Source: CAYRJA01 sp964424455 | GTDB lineage: Bacteria; Bacteroidota; Bacteroidia; Chitinophagales; UBA10324 | NCBI GenBank assembly: GCA_964424455.1 | Contig: CAYRJA010000002.1 | Coordinates: forward strand, 10,811-74,810 | Length of the DNA stretch: 64,000 bases | Direction of reading: 5' to 3' | In this document: one piece after another, positions 8,534 to 16,537 of the stretch | Position numbering within the stretch: the first letter of the stretch is position 1 | Layout: each line of letters opens with the position of its first letter | Made by a program: the position numbers and the translations under genes | Notes under the pieces: model-generated | The model's database searches: none | Told to the model about the DNA's origin: nothing | What the model saw: the letters and a program-made list of their open reading frames with translations, nothing else

Positions 8534-10180
8534 ATGCCAACACTCCATTTTAAAGGAAAAACATTTGTGCAGAACCACCATTTGGCGGTGAAGTATCACC
8601 AACTTGTTCCTAAAAAGGAATTGAGTTTAACCGATAATATCTCTTTACACGATAACCTGATTATACAAGGCGACAACCTGAAGGCATTAAAGGCATTGCT
8701 GCCTACTTATGCAGGAAAAGTGAAGTGCATTTACATTGACCCACCTTACAACACAGGAAATGAAAATTGGGTTTACAACGATAATGTAAACAGCCCGATG
8801 ATTAAAGATTGGTTAGGTAAAGTAGTTGACAAAGAAGATTTGACAAGGCACGACAAATGGCTTTGCCTGATGATGCCACGATTGAAATTGCTTCGTGAGT
8901 TGTTGAGTGAAGATGGTGCAATTTTTATTTCTTGCGATGATAACGAACAGCATAATTTGAGAGTGCTGTTGGATGAAATTTTTGGTGAATTGAATTTTCG
9001 AAATACTTTAATAATCAGGAGAGGTGTAAAGAGTGTTCAAGCACAATTCAAAACTATTGACCGTTTAAATTATGGTGCAGAGTATGTCGTTTGTTATACA
9101 AAAAACACTGTATACAAATTTGAGCATTTAGAAATTGAATTGGAAGAAGAAAAAGTTGGTAGTTGGAATAACCATTGGCGAGGAACAGATAGACCAACAA
9201 TGCGATACAGACTTTTTAATATCAAACCAGAAATGGGGCAATGGCGTTGGAGTGAAGATAGAAGTTTGAAAGCAGTCGAAAATTACAAGATGATGATCAA
9301 AGAAATTGGAAAAAAAGAAAATGAAATTTCTCAAGACGAAATTGATAGTTGGTATTTGAAGTATGTTGAAGAAAATGATGAAGAACTTGATTTACTTCGT
9401 CTATCTCAAAACGGGAAACCCGAACATTACATTGCTTCATCTGATACAAAACTTGTAAGTAGCTTGTGGAGCGACTTAAAACCTAATGGAAATTCTCAAC
9501 TCAAACATATCTTTGGGAAGAAAATTTTCGATACCCCGAAGTCAGTTGATTTGCTTAAAAGAATAATCAGATTTATTTGTGGAGAAGATAAAAATTCCAT
9601 TATCCTTGACAGCTTCGCAGGATCAGGCACAACAGCACATGCGGTTTTAGAATTGAATAAAGAAGATGGCGGCAACCGCAAATTTCTTTTGGTGGAGCAG
9701 GAAGATTATGCAAACACAATCACAGCCGAAAGAGTTAGGAGAGTAATCAAAGGTGTAAAGACAGCAAAGAATGAAAAACTAAAAAAAGGTTTAGGCGGAA
9801 CTTTCAGTTACTTTGAATTGGGAAAAGAGATTGAGATGGAAAGCATACTGAGAGGAAAACATTTGCCATCGTTCAAAGAATTTGCCCGCTATCTTTTTTA
9901 CACAGCCACAGGCGAGGAGTTCAACGAAAAAGTCGTGAATGAAAAAACGGGCTTCATCGGTGAAAGCAAAAACCATGAAGTGTATCTGCATTACAAACCC
10001 GACACCGAATGGCTGAAAAAAAATGCGCTGACACTGGAAGAAGTAAAAGCGTTTCCGAAATTCAAAAGCAAGCAGCGTTTGGTTTTTGCCCCTGCAAAAT
10101 ATGTTGACGATTACACCTTGCTTGAACACCGAATTGATTTTTGCCAACTGCCTTACGAAATTTACCGCATACAGAAATGA
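8534..10180 (+). CDS. mod: Type III restriction-modification system DNA adenine methyltransferase (Mod)
   Basis: The 548-residue protein has the motif order of beta-class N6-adenine methyltransferases. The catalytic DPPYNTGNE (motif IV) is at D69 and the S-adenosylmethionine-binding DSFAGSGTT (motif I) is near residue 359. The region between them (about 150-340) is the variable target-recognition part and sets the methylated sequence, which cannot be deduced here. Mod acts alone as a methylase and together with Res as a nuclease. Its stop codon overlaps the res start by the ATGA arrangement at 10177-10180, so the two are translationally coupled. It appears intact, without the simple repeats that cause phase variation in some mod genes. 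Confidence 0.93.
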   Translation: MPTLHFKGKTFVQNHHLAVKYHQLVPKKELSLTDNISLHDNLIIQGDNLKALKALLPTYAGKVKCIYIDPPYNTGNENWVYNDNVNSPMIKDWLGKVVDKEDLTRHDKWLCLMMPRLKLLRELLSEDGAIFISCDDNEQHNLRVLLDEIFGELNFRNTLIIRRGVKSVQAQFKTIDRLNYGAEYVVCYTKNTVYKFEHLEIELEEEKVGSWNNHWRGTDRPTMRYRLFNIKPEMGQWRWSEDRSLKAVENYKMMIKEIGKKENEISQDEIDSWYLKYVEENDEELDLLRLSQNGKPEHYIASSDTKLVSSLWSDLKPNGNSQLKHIFGKKIFDTPKSVDLLKRIIRFICGEDKNSIILDSFAGSGTTAHAVLELNKEDGGNRKFLLVEQEDYANTITAERVRRVIKGVKTAKNEKLKKGLGGTFSYFELGKEIEMESILRGKHLPSFKEFARYLFYTATGEEFNEKVVNEKTGFIGESKNHEVYLHYKPDTEWLKKNALTLEEVKAFPKFKSKQRLVFAPAKYVDDYTLLEHRIDFCQLPYEIYRIQK

Positions 10181-12696
10181 AGCTGAAACATTATCAGGAA
10201 AAAGTTTTGACTACGCTCAAAGATTACCTGAGTGCGCTGAATGATTTTAAAGCGAAGTATGAAAAGTTGTTGGAGGTTGACCCTGACCTTGCAAAAGAAA
10301 TTGATTTTCCCAAGCGTGCGTTCACACAAGCGACCAACAGAAATATTTATCACAACAAAACAAACGGACTTCACGAACCTTTGCCCGATGTGTATTTGAA
10401 AGTTCCGACAGGCGGAGGAAAAACATTATTGGCTTGCCACAGCATTGATTTAATTCAGAAATCATATCTTAAAAAACAAACGGGTTTAGTGTTGTGGGTT
10501 GTGCCATCAACACAGATTTACAGGCAAACAATTTCGGCTCTTAAAAATCGTGAGCATCCATACAGACAGATATTGGATATTTCAAGCGGAGGTAAAACGC
10601 TTATCAAAGAGAAAACTGAAATGTTCAACCGCCTTGATGTAGAAGAAAATTTAGTGGTGCTGATGCTGATGTTGCCTTCGGCAAACAGGCAGAATAAAGA
10701 AACGCTGAAAGTGTTTCGTGATGCAGGCGGCTTCACCGATTTTTTTCCGAATGAAGATAATTACCATGCACAAAAAGAATTGCTGAATAAAATTCCAAAC
10801 CTTGATTGCTTTGGACAGGAAGGAGAAGTTTTTCAAATGCAAATAAAAACTTCGTTGGGCAACACACTCAAAACATTGAAGCCGCTTGTTGTAATTGATG
10901 AGGGACACAGGGCTTACGGTGAACAGGCACGAAACACAATTAGAAATTTCAATCCCAGTTTTATTCTTGAACTTTCTGCAACTCCCCCACCCAACAGTAA
11001 TGAGTTGGTAAAAATTACAGGGCGTGAGCTGCACGAAGAAGAAATGATTAAGTTGGATATTCACCTGACCAACAAAACAAGTTTGGATTGGAAAGATACT
11101 ATGCTTGCAAGTTTTGAAAAACGAAATGAATTAGAAAAGAAAGCAAAAGAATACGAACAGAACACAGGCGAATACATCAGACCAATTTGTTTGATACAAG
11201 TTGAACGCACAGGCAAAGACCAGCGAGGCAGCGATTTTATTCATGCAGAAGATGCGAAAGAATATCTGATTAAGAAATGCAATGTTCCCGAAAAACATAT
11301 TGCCATCAAGAGCAGTGAGAAAGATGATATTGAGGGAATAGATTTGTTTGCTCACGATTGTGATATACGCTACATCATTACAAAGCAAGCGTTGCAGGAA
11401 GGTTGGGACTGTTCGTATGCATACATACTTACCATACTTACAAATCCGCAATCAGCCACAGGCATTACACAATTGGTAGGAAGAATTTTAAGGCAACCGC
11501 AAGCGATAAAAACCAAAGTGAAAGAGTTGGATGAATGTTACATCTACACCTACAAACCAAACGCAGTAACATTAGTAAGAGAAATTAAAAACGGTTTGGA
11601 GAGTGAAGGACTTGGCGACATTGCAGGAAGATTAGTAAGTGATGATGAAGTTTCAGGAGACAGTTCTTTGAAAGACCGTGATTTGAAATACAGACCGAAC
11701 TTCAAAAAGTTTGAAGGGAAAATTTATCTGCCAAAATTTGTGATACAGGAAAAAGAAAGTTGGAGAGATATAATTTTTGAAGCAGATATTTTGAACGGCA
11801 TTGAGTGGAGCAAAATTGATGTGAGTGAAATTGCAGACCGAACTTTAAGCGACAAGCAAAGCAAAGAACAAGAATTGACTTTGGGTTTGAGCAAAGAAGA
11901 AAAAGAATTGTTGGAAGAAACAGGAAGGTTGGAAACAAAAGGAACATTAGAATTGGATGAAGCATTTTTAGCAAGACAGTTGAGTGATGTTGTTCCCAAT
12001 CCCTGGGTTGCTTTTGAGTTAGGACACACAGCCATCAAACAACTTTCAAAAAAATACAGCAGAGAAATAATTGCTGCCAATTTTGTTTTTGTGATTGAAG
12101 AACTGAAAAAGATTTTGGAGAAAGAGAAGAACCGCTTGGCAGAAGATGTTTTCAAAAAATTGTTGGACAAGAAAAAACTTTGTTTCTTTTTGCTGAAAGA
12201 AGAAGGTCATCATTTACTGCCGACACATATCAAAGTGAAAAGCAATCGCCAGTTGGTGCGTTCCGACAACTCACCCATTCAGCAATCTTTGTTTGACTAT
12301 GTTCCCGAAGAAGATTTGAACGACACAGAAAAAACAGTAGCCATTTATTTGGATGAACAAGAGCAGTTACTTTGGTGGTATCGCAACCGAGTGAGAAAAG
12401 ATTTTCACATTCAAGGTTGGCAGCGAAATAAAATTTACCCTGACTTCATTGCTGCAAAATCAAGCAAGACAAAGAAGGACGACTACGATACCGTTTATGT
12501 TTTGGAAACAAAAGGCGTTCACCTGAAAGAGAATGACGACACTCGCTACAAGAAAAATGTATTTTCACTTTGCAATGAGTTAGGAGCTAAAAAAGCATGG
12601 AAAGAACTGTTTGACGAATTCCCCGACCACGATTTTGAATTTCAGGTTGTGTTTGAAGATGAATGGCAAAATGAAATGAATACGATAATGCTATAA
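10177..12696 (+). CDS. res: Type III restriction enzyme subunit (Res), helicase-nuclease
   Basis: I chose the ATG at 10177, which overlaps the mod stop, over an in-frame upstream start. The protein has about 839 residues. It has the SF2 helicase motifs VPTGGGKT (76-83, ATP binding), VVIDEGH (D241; DEGH replaces the usual DEAH), SATPP, and QLVGRILRQP (motif VI). The C-terminal nuclease is of PD-(D/E)xK type, with PD ending at D756 and the ETK triad at E777-K779. Type III Res uses ATP to travel or signal along DNA and cuts when two unmethylated sites face each other. All key residues are present, so the system is probably active. Confidence 0.93.
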   Translation: MKLKHYQEKVLTTLKDYLSALNDFKAKYEKLLEVDPDLAKEIDFPKRAFTQATNRNIYHNKTNGLHEPLPDVYLKVPTGGGKTLLACHSIDLIQKSYLKKQTGLVLWVVPSTQIYRQTISALKNREHPYRQILDISSGGKTLIKEKTEMFNRLDVEENLVVLMLMLPSANRQNKETLKVFRDAGGFTDFFPNEDNYHAQKELLNKIPNLDCFGQEGEVFQMQIKTSLGNTLKTLKPLVVIDEGHRAYGEQARNTIRNFNPSFILELSATPPPNSNELVKITGRELHEEEMIKLDIHLTNKTSLDWKDTMLASFEKRNELEKKAKEYEQNTGEYIRPICLIQVERTGKDQRGSDFIHAEDAKEYLIKKCNVPEKHIAIKSSEKDDIEGIDLFAHDCDIRYIITKQALQEGWDCSYAYILTILTNPQSATGITQLVGRILRQPQAIKTKVKELDECYIYTYKPNAVTLVREIKNGLESEGLGDIAGRLVSDDEVSGDSSLKDRDLKYRPNFKKFEGKIYLPKFVIQEKESWRDIIFEADILNGIEWSKIDVSEIADRTLSDKQSKEQELTLGLSKEEKELLEETGRLETKGTLELDEAFLARQLSDVVPNPWVAFELGHTAIKQLSKKYSREIIAANFVFVIEELKKILEKEKNRLAEDVFKKLLDKKKLCFFLLKEEGHHLLPTHIKVKSNRQLVRSDNSPIQQSLFDYVPEEDLNDTEKTVAIYLDEQEQLLWWYRNRVRKDFHIQGWQRNKIYPDFIAAKSSKTKKDDYDTVYVLETKGVHLKENDDTRYKKNVFSLCNELGAKKAWKELFDEFPDHDFEFQVVFEDEWQNEMNTIML

Positions 12697-12705
12697 ACTA
12701 AAATC

Positions 12706-13131
12706 ATGAGTGAATATAAAATCGTAAATGCTGACGAACTGAACCCCGGACCCATTCAGCACGATAAACTTTCGGAACAATGGTATAATGAAGCGGTTTC
12801 TATTTACAAACTGATTGCTGAAGTTGAAGGAGGCACTTTTGAAAAGTTTGAAGAAAATTTCAGGCGTGATGTTTCTTACGAAAAAGAAATAACAATTTGG
12901 CGTTGTATTGCAACCGCTTACAACAATTTTGTAACAGCCCGAATAGCTCCATTTACTTTAGAAGAAAAGAAAGCAGCGTTTAGTTTGGCATTGATGTGTT
13001 CAATGATGTATGAAAATGAAAGCGAAGTAAAAGGCGATGAAAATCTTTCAGAAGAAGATGCAAAGTTTATTTACAGAACTTATCGCAGCATGATTACACA
13101 AACATATAAGAACAGAAGAAGCGGAAACTAA
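12706..13131 (+). CDS. Uncharacterised protein downstream of type III res
   Basis: This 141-residue, acidic, soluble protein has no signal peptide. It is mostly predicted helix with many aromatic residues (YNEAVSIYKLIAEVEGG, IWRCIATAYNNF, FSLALMCSMMYENE). I do not recognise the family. It begins 9 bases after the res stop and reads in the same direction, so it is the fourth gene of the restriction-modification operon. It may modulate the system or be a cargo defence gene; neither is shown by the sequence. Confidence 0.7.
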   Translation: MSEYKIVNADELNPGPIQHDKLSEQWYNEAVSIYKLIAEVEGGTFEKFEENFRRDVSYEKEITIWRCIATAYNNFVTARIAPFTLEEKKAAFSLALMCSMMYENESEVKGDENLSEEDAKFIYRTYRSMITQTYKNRRSGN

Positions 13132-13455
13132 ATGCTCACCTACAAAAAAATACACTTCTTATACTGGTTGTTGAATTGTGAAGTATAGCTCTTAGCTTGT
13201 ATCACAACAACTACTAAAATATAAGAACTTAGTTGAGTTGAAGAATGGTGTTGAAAACATTTTATTTTTTGGAACGGTTGAGGTTGAAAGTGGTAATAAT
13301 ATAATTTCTTATGAAATGGGCAATGAGTTCGTTAATTTCTTCCAGTTAAATCTTAACAGTGTTTATCCTAATAACCGTTTCTTTTATTGCTGAAAACAAG
13401 GATTAAAAGAAATACGACCATTTTCAAAACTTATTTTTGAATTTTAAGTAAGAGG
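13132..13455 (+). pseudogene. Intergenic stretch with probable gene relic
   Basis: No intact gene is present. An ATG directly after the previous stop (13132) opens 18 protein-like codons (MLTYKKIHFLYWLLNCEV) ending at 13188. In another frame, 13196-13393 is open for about 65 codons and reads as plausible protein (VENILFFGTVEVESG, MGNEFVNFFQLN) but lacks a good start. This looks like a decayed or frameshifted coding sequence at the edge of the restriction-modification island. A -7-like box (TATTTTTG, 13432-13439) lies at its end before the next gene. Confidence 0.35.
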
Positions 13456-14391
13456 ATGTCCACTAAAAAAATGACAATGGACATTTCTACAAAATTCTTA
13501 GGTCATTCAGCAGCTATAGCGACTGTATTTACTTTTTTTACATTTAGCTTTTCTTCTGCCCAAAACAGTACTTCTCTTTCCGGATTAAAATCGGAAGTAA
13601 TCAGTTCATCTCAGGTAAAAGTTGCATGGGAAGGTTCACTCAGCGATAAATCGTATGAAGTCAGGAGACGCGAAGTCAACAGTAGTTTTTGGATTTACAA
13701 TACTGTAACAGCTCCTTCCACCAGTCGCAGGTTTACCAACCTGAAACCGGCAACCACTTACGAATGGGAAGTTAGGATTGTGGGAGGAAAAAATGACGCG
13801 TTTGTAGCAGGAGAAAAATTTACAACCTTCAGTAATTGTGAACTGCCCGATGATTATACTATTCATTACTCAGGACTAACCAGCGCCACATTGAACTGGA
13901 GTTATGGAAATAACATAGATAAATATGCAGTACGCATTAAAGCCGTGGATGAGGAGGTATGGAAAACCTACTTTACCGATTATACTTCGCTCACGCTGAA
14001 TGAACTTCAACCATACACCGAGTACGAGTGGCAAGTTAGCAGCTATTGCAGCGCTACTTCAGAAACGGGTTCGGCTTTTTCACCTTCACAATATTTTTCA
14101 ACAGAATCCTATCTTCAGTTGGGTTTAAATCAGGTCATGATTAACAGAAAGAGTCCATCAAAGAAAACAAGCAATACTATTCTTTCCAGCAATCAATCAG
14201 ATACTAACCGGAATAATTTTGTTCGCATGATTAACACACTCGGACAAACAGTAAAACAATTTCCTGTTTCCTATACGGATTCATCCGGTGATTTATTTAT
14301 AGATATCAATAATTATCCGCCCGCAGGAGTATATTTTATGAAAGCTCCGTCAGGTATGAATATTTCAGGACAGAAGATTTTAGTAAAATAA
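13456..14391 (+). CDS. Secreted protein with two fibronectin type III domains and T9SS type A sorting domain
   Basis: The 311-residue protein has a long N-terminus ending in a hydrophobic signal core (TVFTFFTFSFSS, Ala-Gln cleavage near residue 36). Two fibronectin III repeats follow: about 40-125 (TSRRFTNLKPATTYEWEVR) and 128-215 (YTSLTLNELQPYTEYEWQV). A Ser/Asn-rich linker leads to a C-terminal sorting domain (INTLGQTVKQFP, then PPAGVYFMKAP and GQKILVK). No catalytic domain is seen, so it is probably a surface-binding or matrix protein. It converges with the metallo-hydrolase gene. Confidence 0.85.
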   Translation: MSTKKMTMDISTKFLGHSAAIATVFTFFTFSFSSAQNSTSLSGLKSEVISSSQVKVAWEGSLSDKSYEVRRREVNSSFWIYNTVTAPSTSRRFTNLKPATTYEWEVRIVGGKNDAFVAGEKFTTFSNCELPDDYTIHYSGLTSATLNWSYGNNIDKYAVRIKAVDEEVWKTYFTDYTSLTLNELQPYTEYEWQVSSYCSATSETGSAFSPSQYFSTESYLQLGLNQVMINRKSPSKKTSNTILSSNQSDTNRNNFVRMINTLGQTVKQFPVSYTDSSGDLFIDINNYPPAGVYFMKAPSGMNISGQKILVK

Positions 14392-14469
14392 TTTCTATAA
14401 CCTTTCAAAGAGTAGAGGCTATATCTTTCATCTGTTACAGAAACAGAAGTTATTGAGATTATTACACTG

Positions 14470-15261
14470 TTACACCTTTTCCAGATTAAACCTGTTATCG
14501 TCAGTTTCTTTTACTCTTGCCATAGGTATTTCGGAAGAGTGAAAGAAAAGGCAAATCCATCCTTCCGTTGCTGCCTTGTGACCATATTCTCTTCTGAGTT
14601 CTTCTGACTCTTTTCCGTCGAAATCATATTTCGCAATGAATCTTCTTTTCAACTGAGAGCCTTGCGGAAGTACATCTCCGCCATAAAAATATTTATCACT
14701 TCCCGTATCAATCCAAAATACCTGATGAAATTCAGTATGTCCGCCACTGATTTTATATTGAATGGAAGCATTGATGTTTCCATCTCCGTTCAGTAATATC
14801 AGTTGCGGTTGTTGTGACAGAAATTTTATTTTCTCAGCTTCATAAGAGGAAGAATTTTTCCCGAGTGAATTCTTCAGTTCACCTTCCTGCACAAAGTAAT
14901 TTGCCTTTGTAAACATCAGATGAAAACCGTTTTCATCTTTATAAACAGCTCCACCTAAATGGTCTTTATGCAAATGACTTAATAAAACAATTGTAACTTC
15001 TTCCGGATGAAAGCCGCACTGTTGAATATTGTGGTGAATGTGGTATTCTCTGTTAGCCAGTTGATATCCTAATCCTGTGTCAACCACTATCAGATCAGAA
15101 GAAGTTTTTATAAGAAAAGGACAAATATCTACGATGAGCGATGCAGGACGGTCACGGACATTGTCTTTAGCTCTGTCAAAAGGAATGAATTTTTTTGAGG
15201 TATCAACAGAGTAAGTATTTTCAGAAAGAGGAAAGCAGCTTTTCAATGTATTGATTTGCAT
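14470..15261 (-). CDS. Metallo-beta-lactamase-fold hydrolase at the end of the rod-shape operon
   Basis: I chose the ATG at 15261, one base after the rodA stop. An in-frame ATG 30 bases upstream would overlap rodA. The roughly 263-residue protein has the zinc-binding motif HLHKDH (H96, H98, D100, H101), the early DTG loop (VVDTGLG) and later metal ligands in GGHTEF and GGDVLP. It has no signal peptide, so it is cytoplasmic. Substrates of this fold include thioesters, lactones and phosphodiesters, and the sequence does not choose among them. Its tight junction with rodA implies co-transcription with mreBCD-mrdA-rodA. Confidence 0.88.
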   Translation of the reverse strand: MQINTLKSCFPLSENTYSVDTSKKFIPFDRAKDNVRDRPASLIVDICPFLIKTSSDLIVVDTGLGYQLANREYHIHHNIQQCGFHPEEVTIVLLSHLHKDHLGGAVYKDENGFHLMFTKANYFVQEGELKNSLGKNSSSYEAEKIKFLSQQPQLILLNGDGNINASIQYKISGGHTEFHQVFWIDTGSDKYFYGGDVLPQGSQLKRRFIAKYDFDGKESEELRREYGHKAATEGWICLFFHSSEIPMARVKETDDNRFNLEKV

Positions 15262-15262
15262 A

Positions 15263-16537
15263 TTATCGTAGAACAGATAATCTGTCCGCATCTAATTTAA
15301 TAAGAATAAAAAGTAAAATGGTGAATGACCAGAGCGATGAGCCGCCATAGCTGATAAAGGGCAAAGGAATTCCAATTACGGGGGCTAATCCGATAGTCAT
15401 GCCGATATTTATCATCACATGAAAAAAGATGATGGAAGCAACGCCATAGGCATAAGCCCGGGAAAATACAGAACGTTGCCGTTCGGCAATCATCAGAATC
15501 CGTAACAGCAATCCGAGATAAATCAGAATTAACACAGTGCTTCCTAAGAAACCATATTCTTCTCCAATAGTGCAGAAGATAAAGTCTGTATGTTGTTCCG
15601 GTACAAAGTTGTATTTGGTAAGTGTGCCATGCAGAGGACCTTTTCCCAGAAATCCACCTGAGCCGATGGCAATTTTACTTTGACGGACATTGTAGTCGGC
15701 ATCTTTCACATTCACATTCATGCCGAGCATTACCTGTATTCGTTGCTGCTGATGTGGTTTCAGAATTTTGTTAAATGCATAATCTGTTACAAAGACATAG
15801 GCAACAGAAGCAATTAACAAAGCGCTGATGAGTAAAATATTTTTTCTCGTTCTGCGTGCTGTGTATAAAGCGAGTGCGGCAATGGCAATAAGTGTTACAG
15901 TTAATATTATTTTATTAAAAAGGAGAGCAAATACAGAAAGAGCAAGAACAAAGACACCAAGAAGTAAAAACTCCCCAGGCAAGCCGAAGCGGTACAATAC
16001 CAGAAAGAAGCAGAGAAAGACAAGAGTAGATCCGGTATCACCCTGCAACTGAATCATGGTGGCAGGAATAAAAATAATGGCAAGCGCTGTTAGCCGGGTA
16101 CGCAGTGTTTTCATGTTCTGATTGGGATTGCTCAGAAACTTTGCAAGAGCGAGGTTGACTGCAAACTTTGCAAACTCCGACGGTTGGATCTGAAATGAAC
16201 CGATTTCAAACCAGTTTTTATTTCCCTTTACTTCATGTCCGAAAAAGAAAACAGCAATAAGTAAAAGCATGATAGCTCCGTAAATAAAATAAGCAAATGC
16301 AGTGTAAAATTTATTGTCAATAACAACAATGAAGAGTGCAAGAACTATAGATGTTCCAATCCAGATTAACTGGCGGATATAGATATGGTGAGTATCAAAG
16401 AAATTCTTAGTGGAGTCGTCGTAACTGGAGGCAAACACAGCTATCCAGCCCACAGACATCAGCGCTGCATACAACAGGATGGTTATCCAGTCCAGATTGT
16501 TAGAAGTTTGCCGCCGGTCCTGAGTAGTGATAATCAT
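15263..16537 (-). CDS. rodA: RodA, SEDS-family peptidoglycan glycosyltransferase
   Basis: This 424-residue multi-spanning membrane protein carries the SEDS hallmarks: WFEIGSFQIQPSEFAKFAV, LQGDTGSTLVF, EYGFLGS, and the C-terminal GIPLPFISYGGSS. RodA polymerises glycan strands from lipid II together with its partner transpeptidase PBP2, here the directly upstream gene, and is guided by MreB filaments. Its start overlaps the mrdA stop by 4 bases, indicating translational coupling. About ten membrane segments can be seen. Confidence 0.96.
   Translation of the reverse strand: MIITTQDRRQTSNNLDWITILLYAALMSVGWIAVFASSYDDSTKNFFDTHHIYIRQLIWIGTSIVLALFIVVIDNKFYTAFAYFIYGAIMLLLIAVFFFGHEVKGNKNWFEIGSFQIQPSEFAKFAVNLALAKFLSNPNQNMKTLRTRLTALAIIFIPATMIQLQGDTGSTLVFLCFFLVLYRFGLPGEFLLLGVFVLALSVFALLFNKIILTVTLIAIAALALYTARRTRKNILLISALLIASVAYVFVTDYAFNKILKPHQQQRIQVMLGMNVNVKDADYNVRQSKIAIGSGGFLGKGPLHGTLTKYNFVPEQHTDFIFCTIGEEYGFLGSTVLILIYLGLLLRILMIAERQRSVFSRAYAYGVASIIFFHVMINIGMTIGLAPVIGIPLPFISYGGSSLWSFTILLFILIKLDADRLSVLR

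Noticed and set aside
10651..11064. A 137-codon open frame opposite res
   Set aside because: It is antisense to conserved helicase motifs, with a composition typical of shadow frames.
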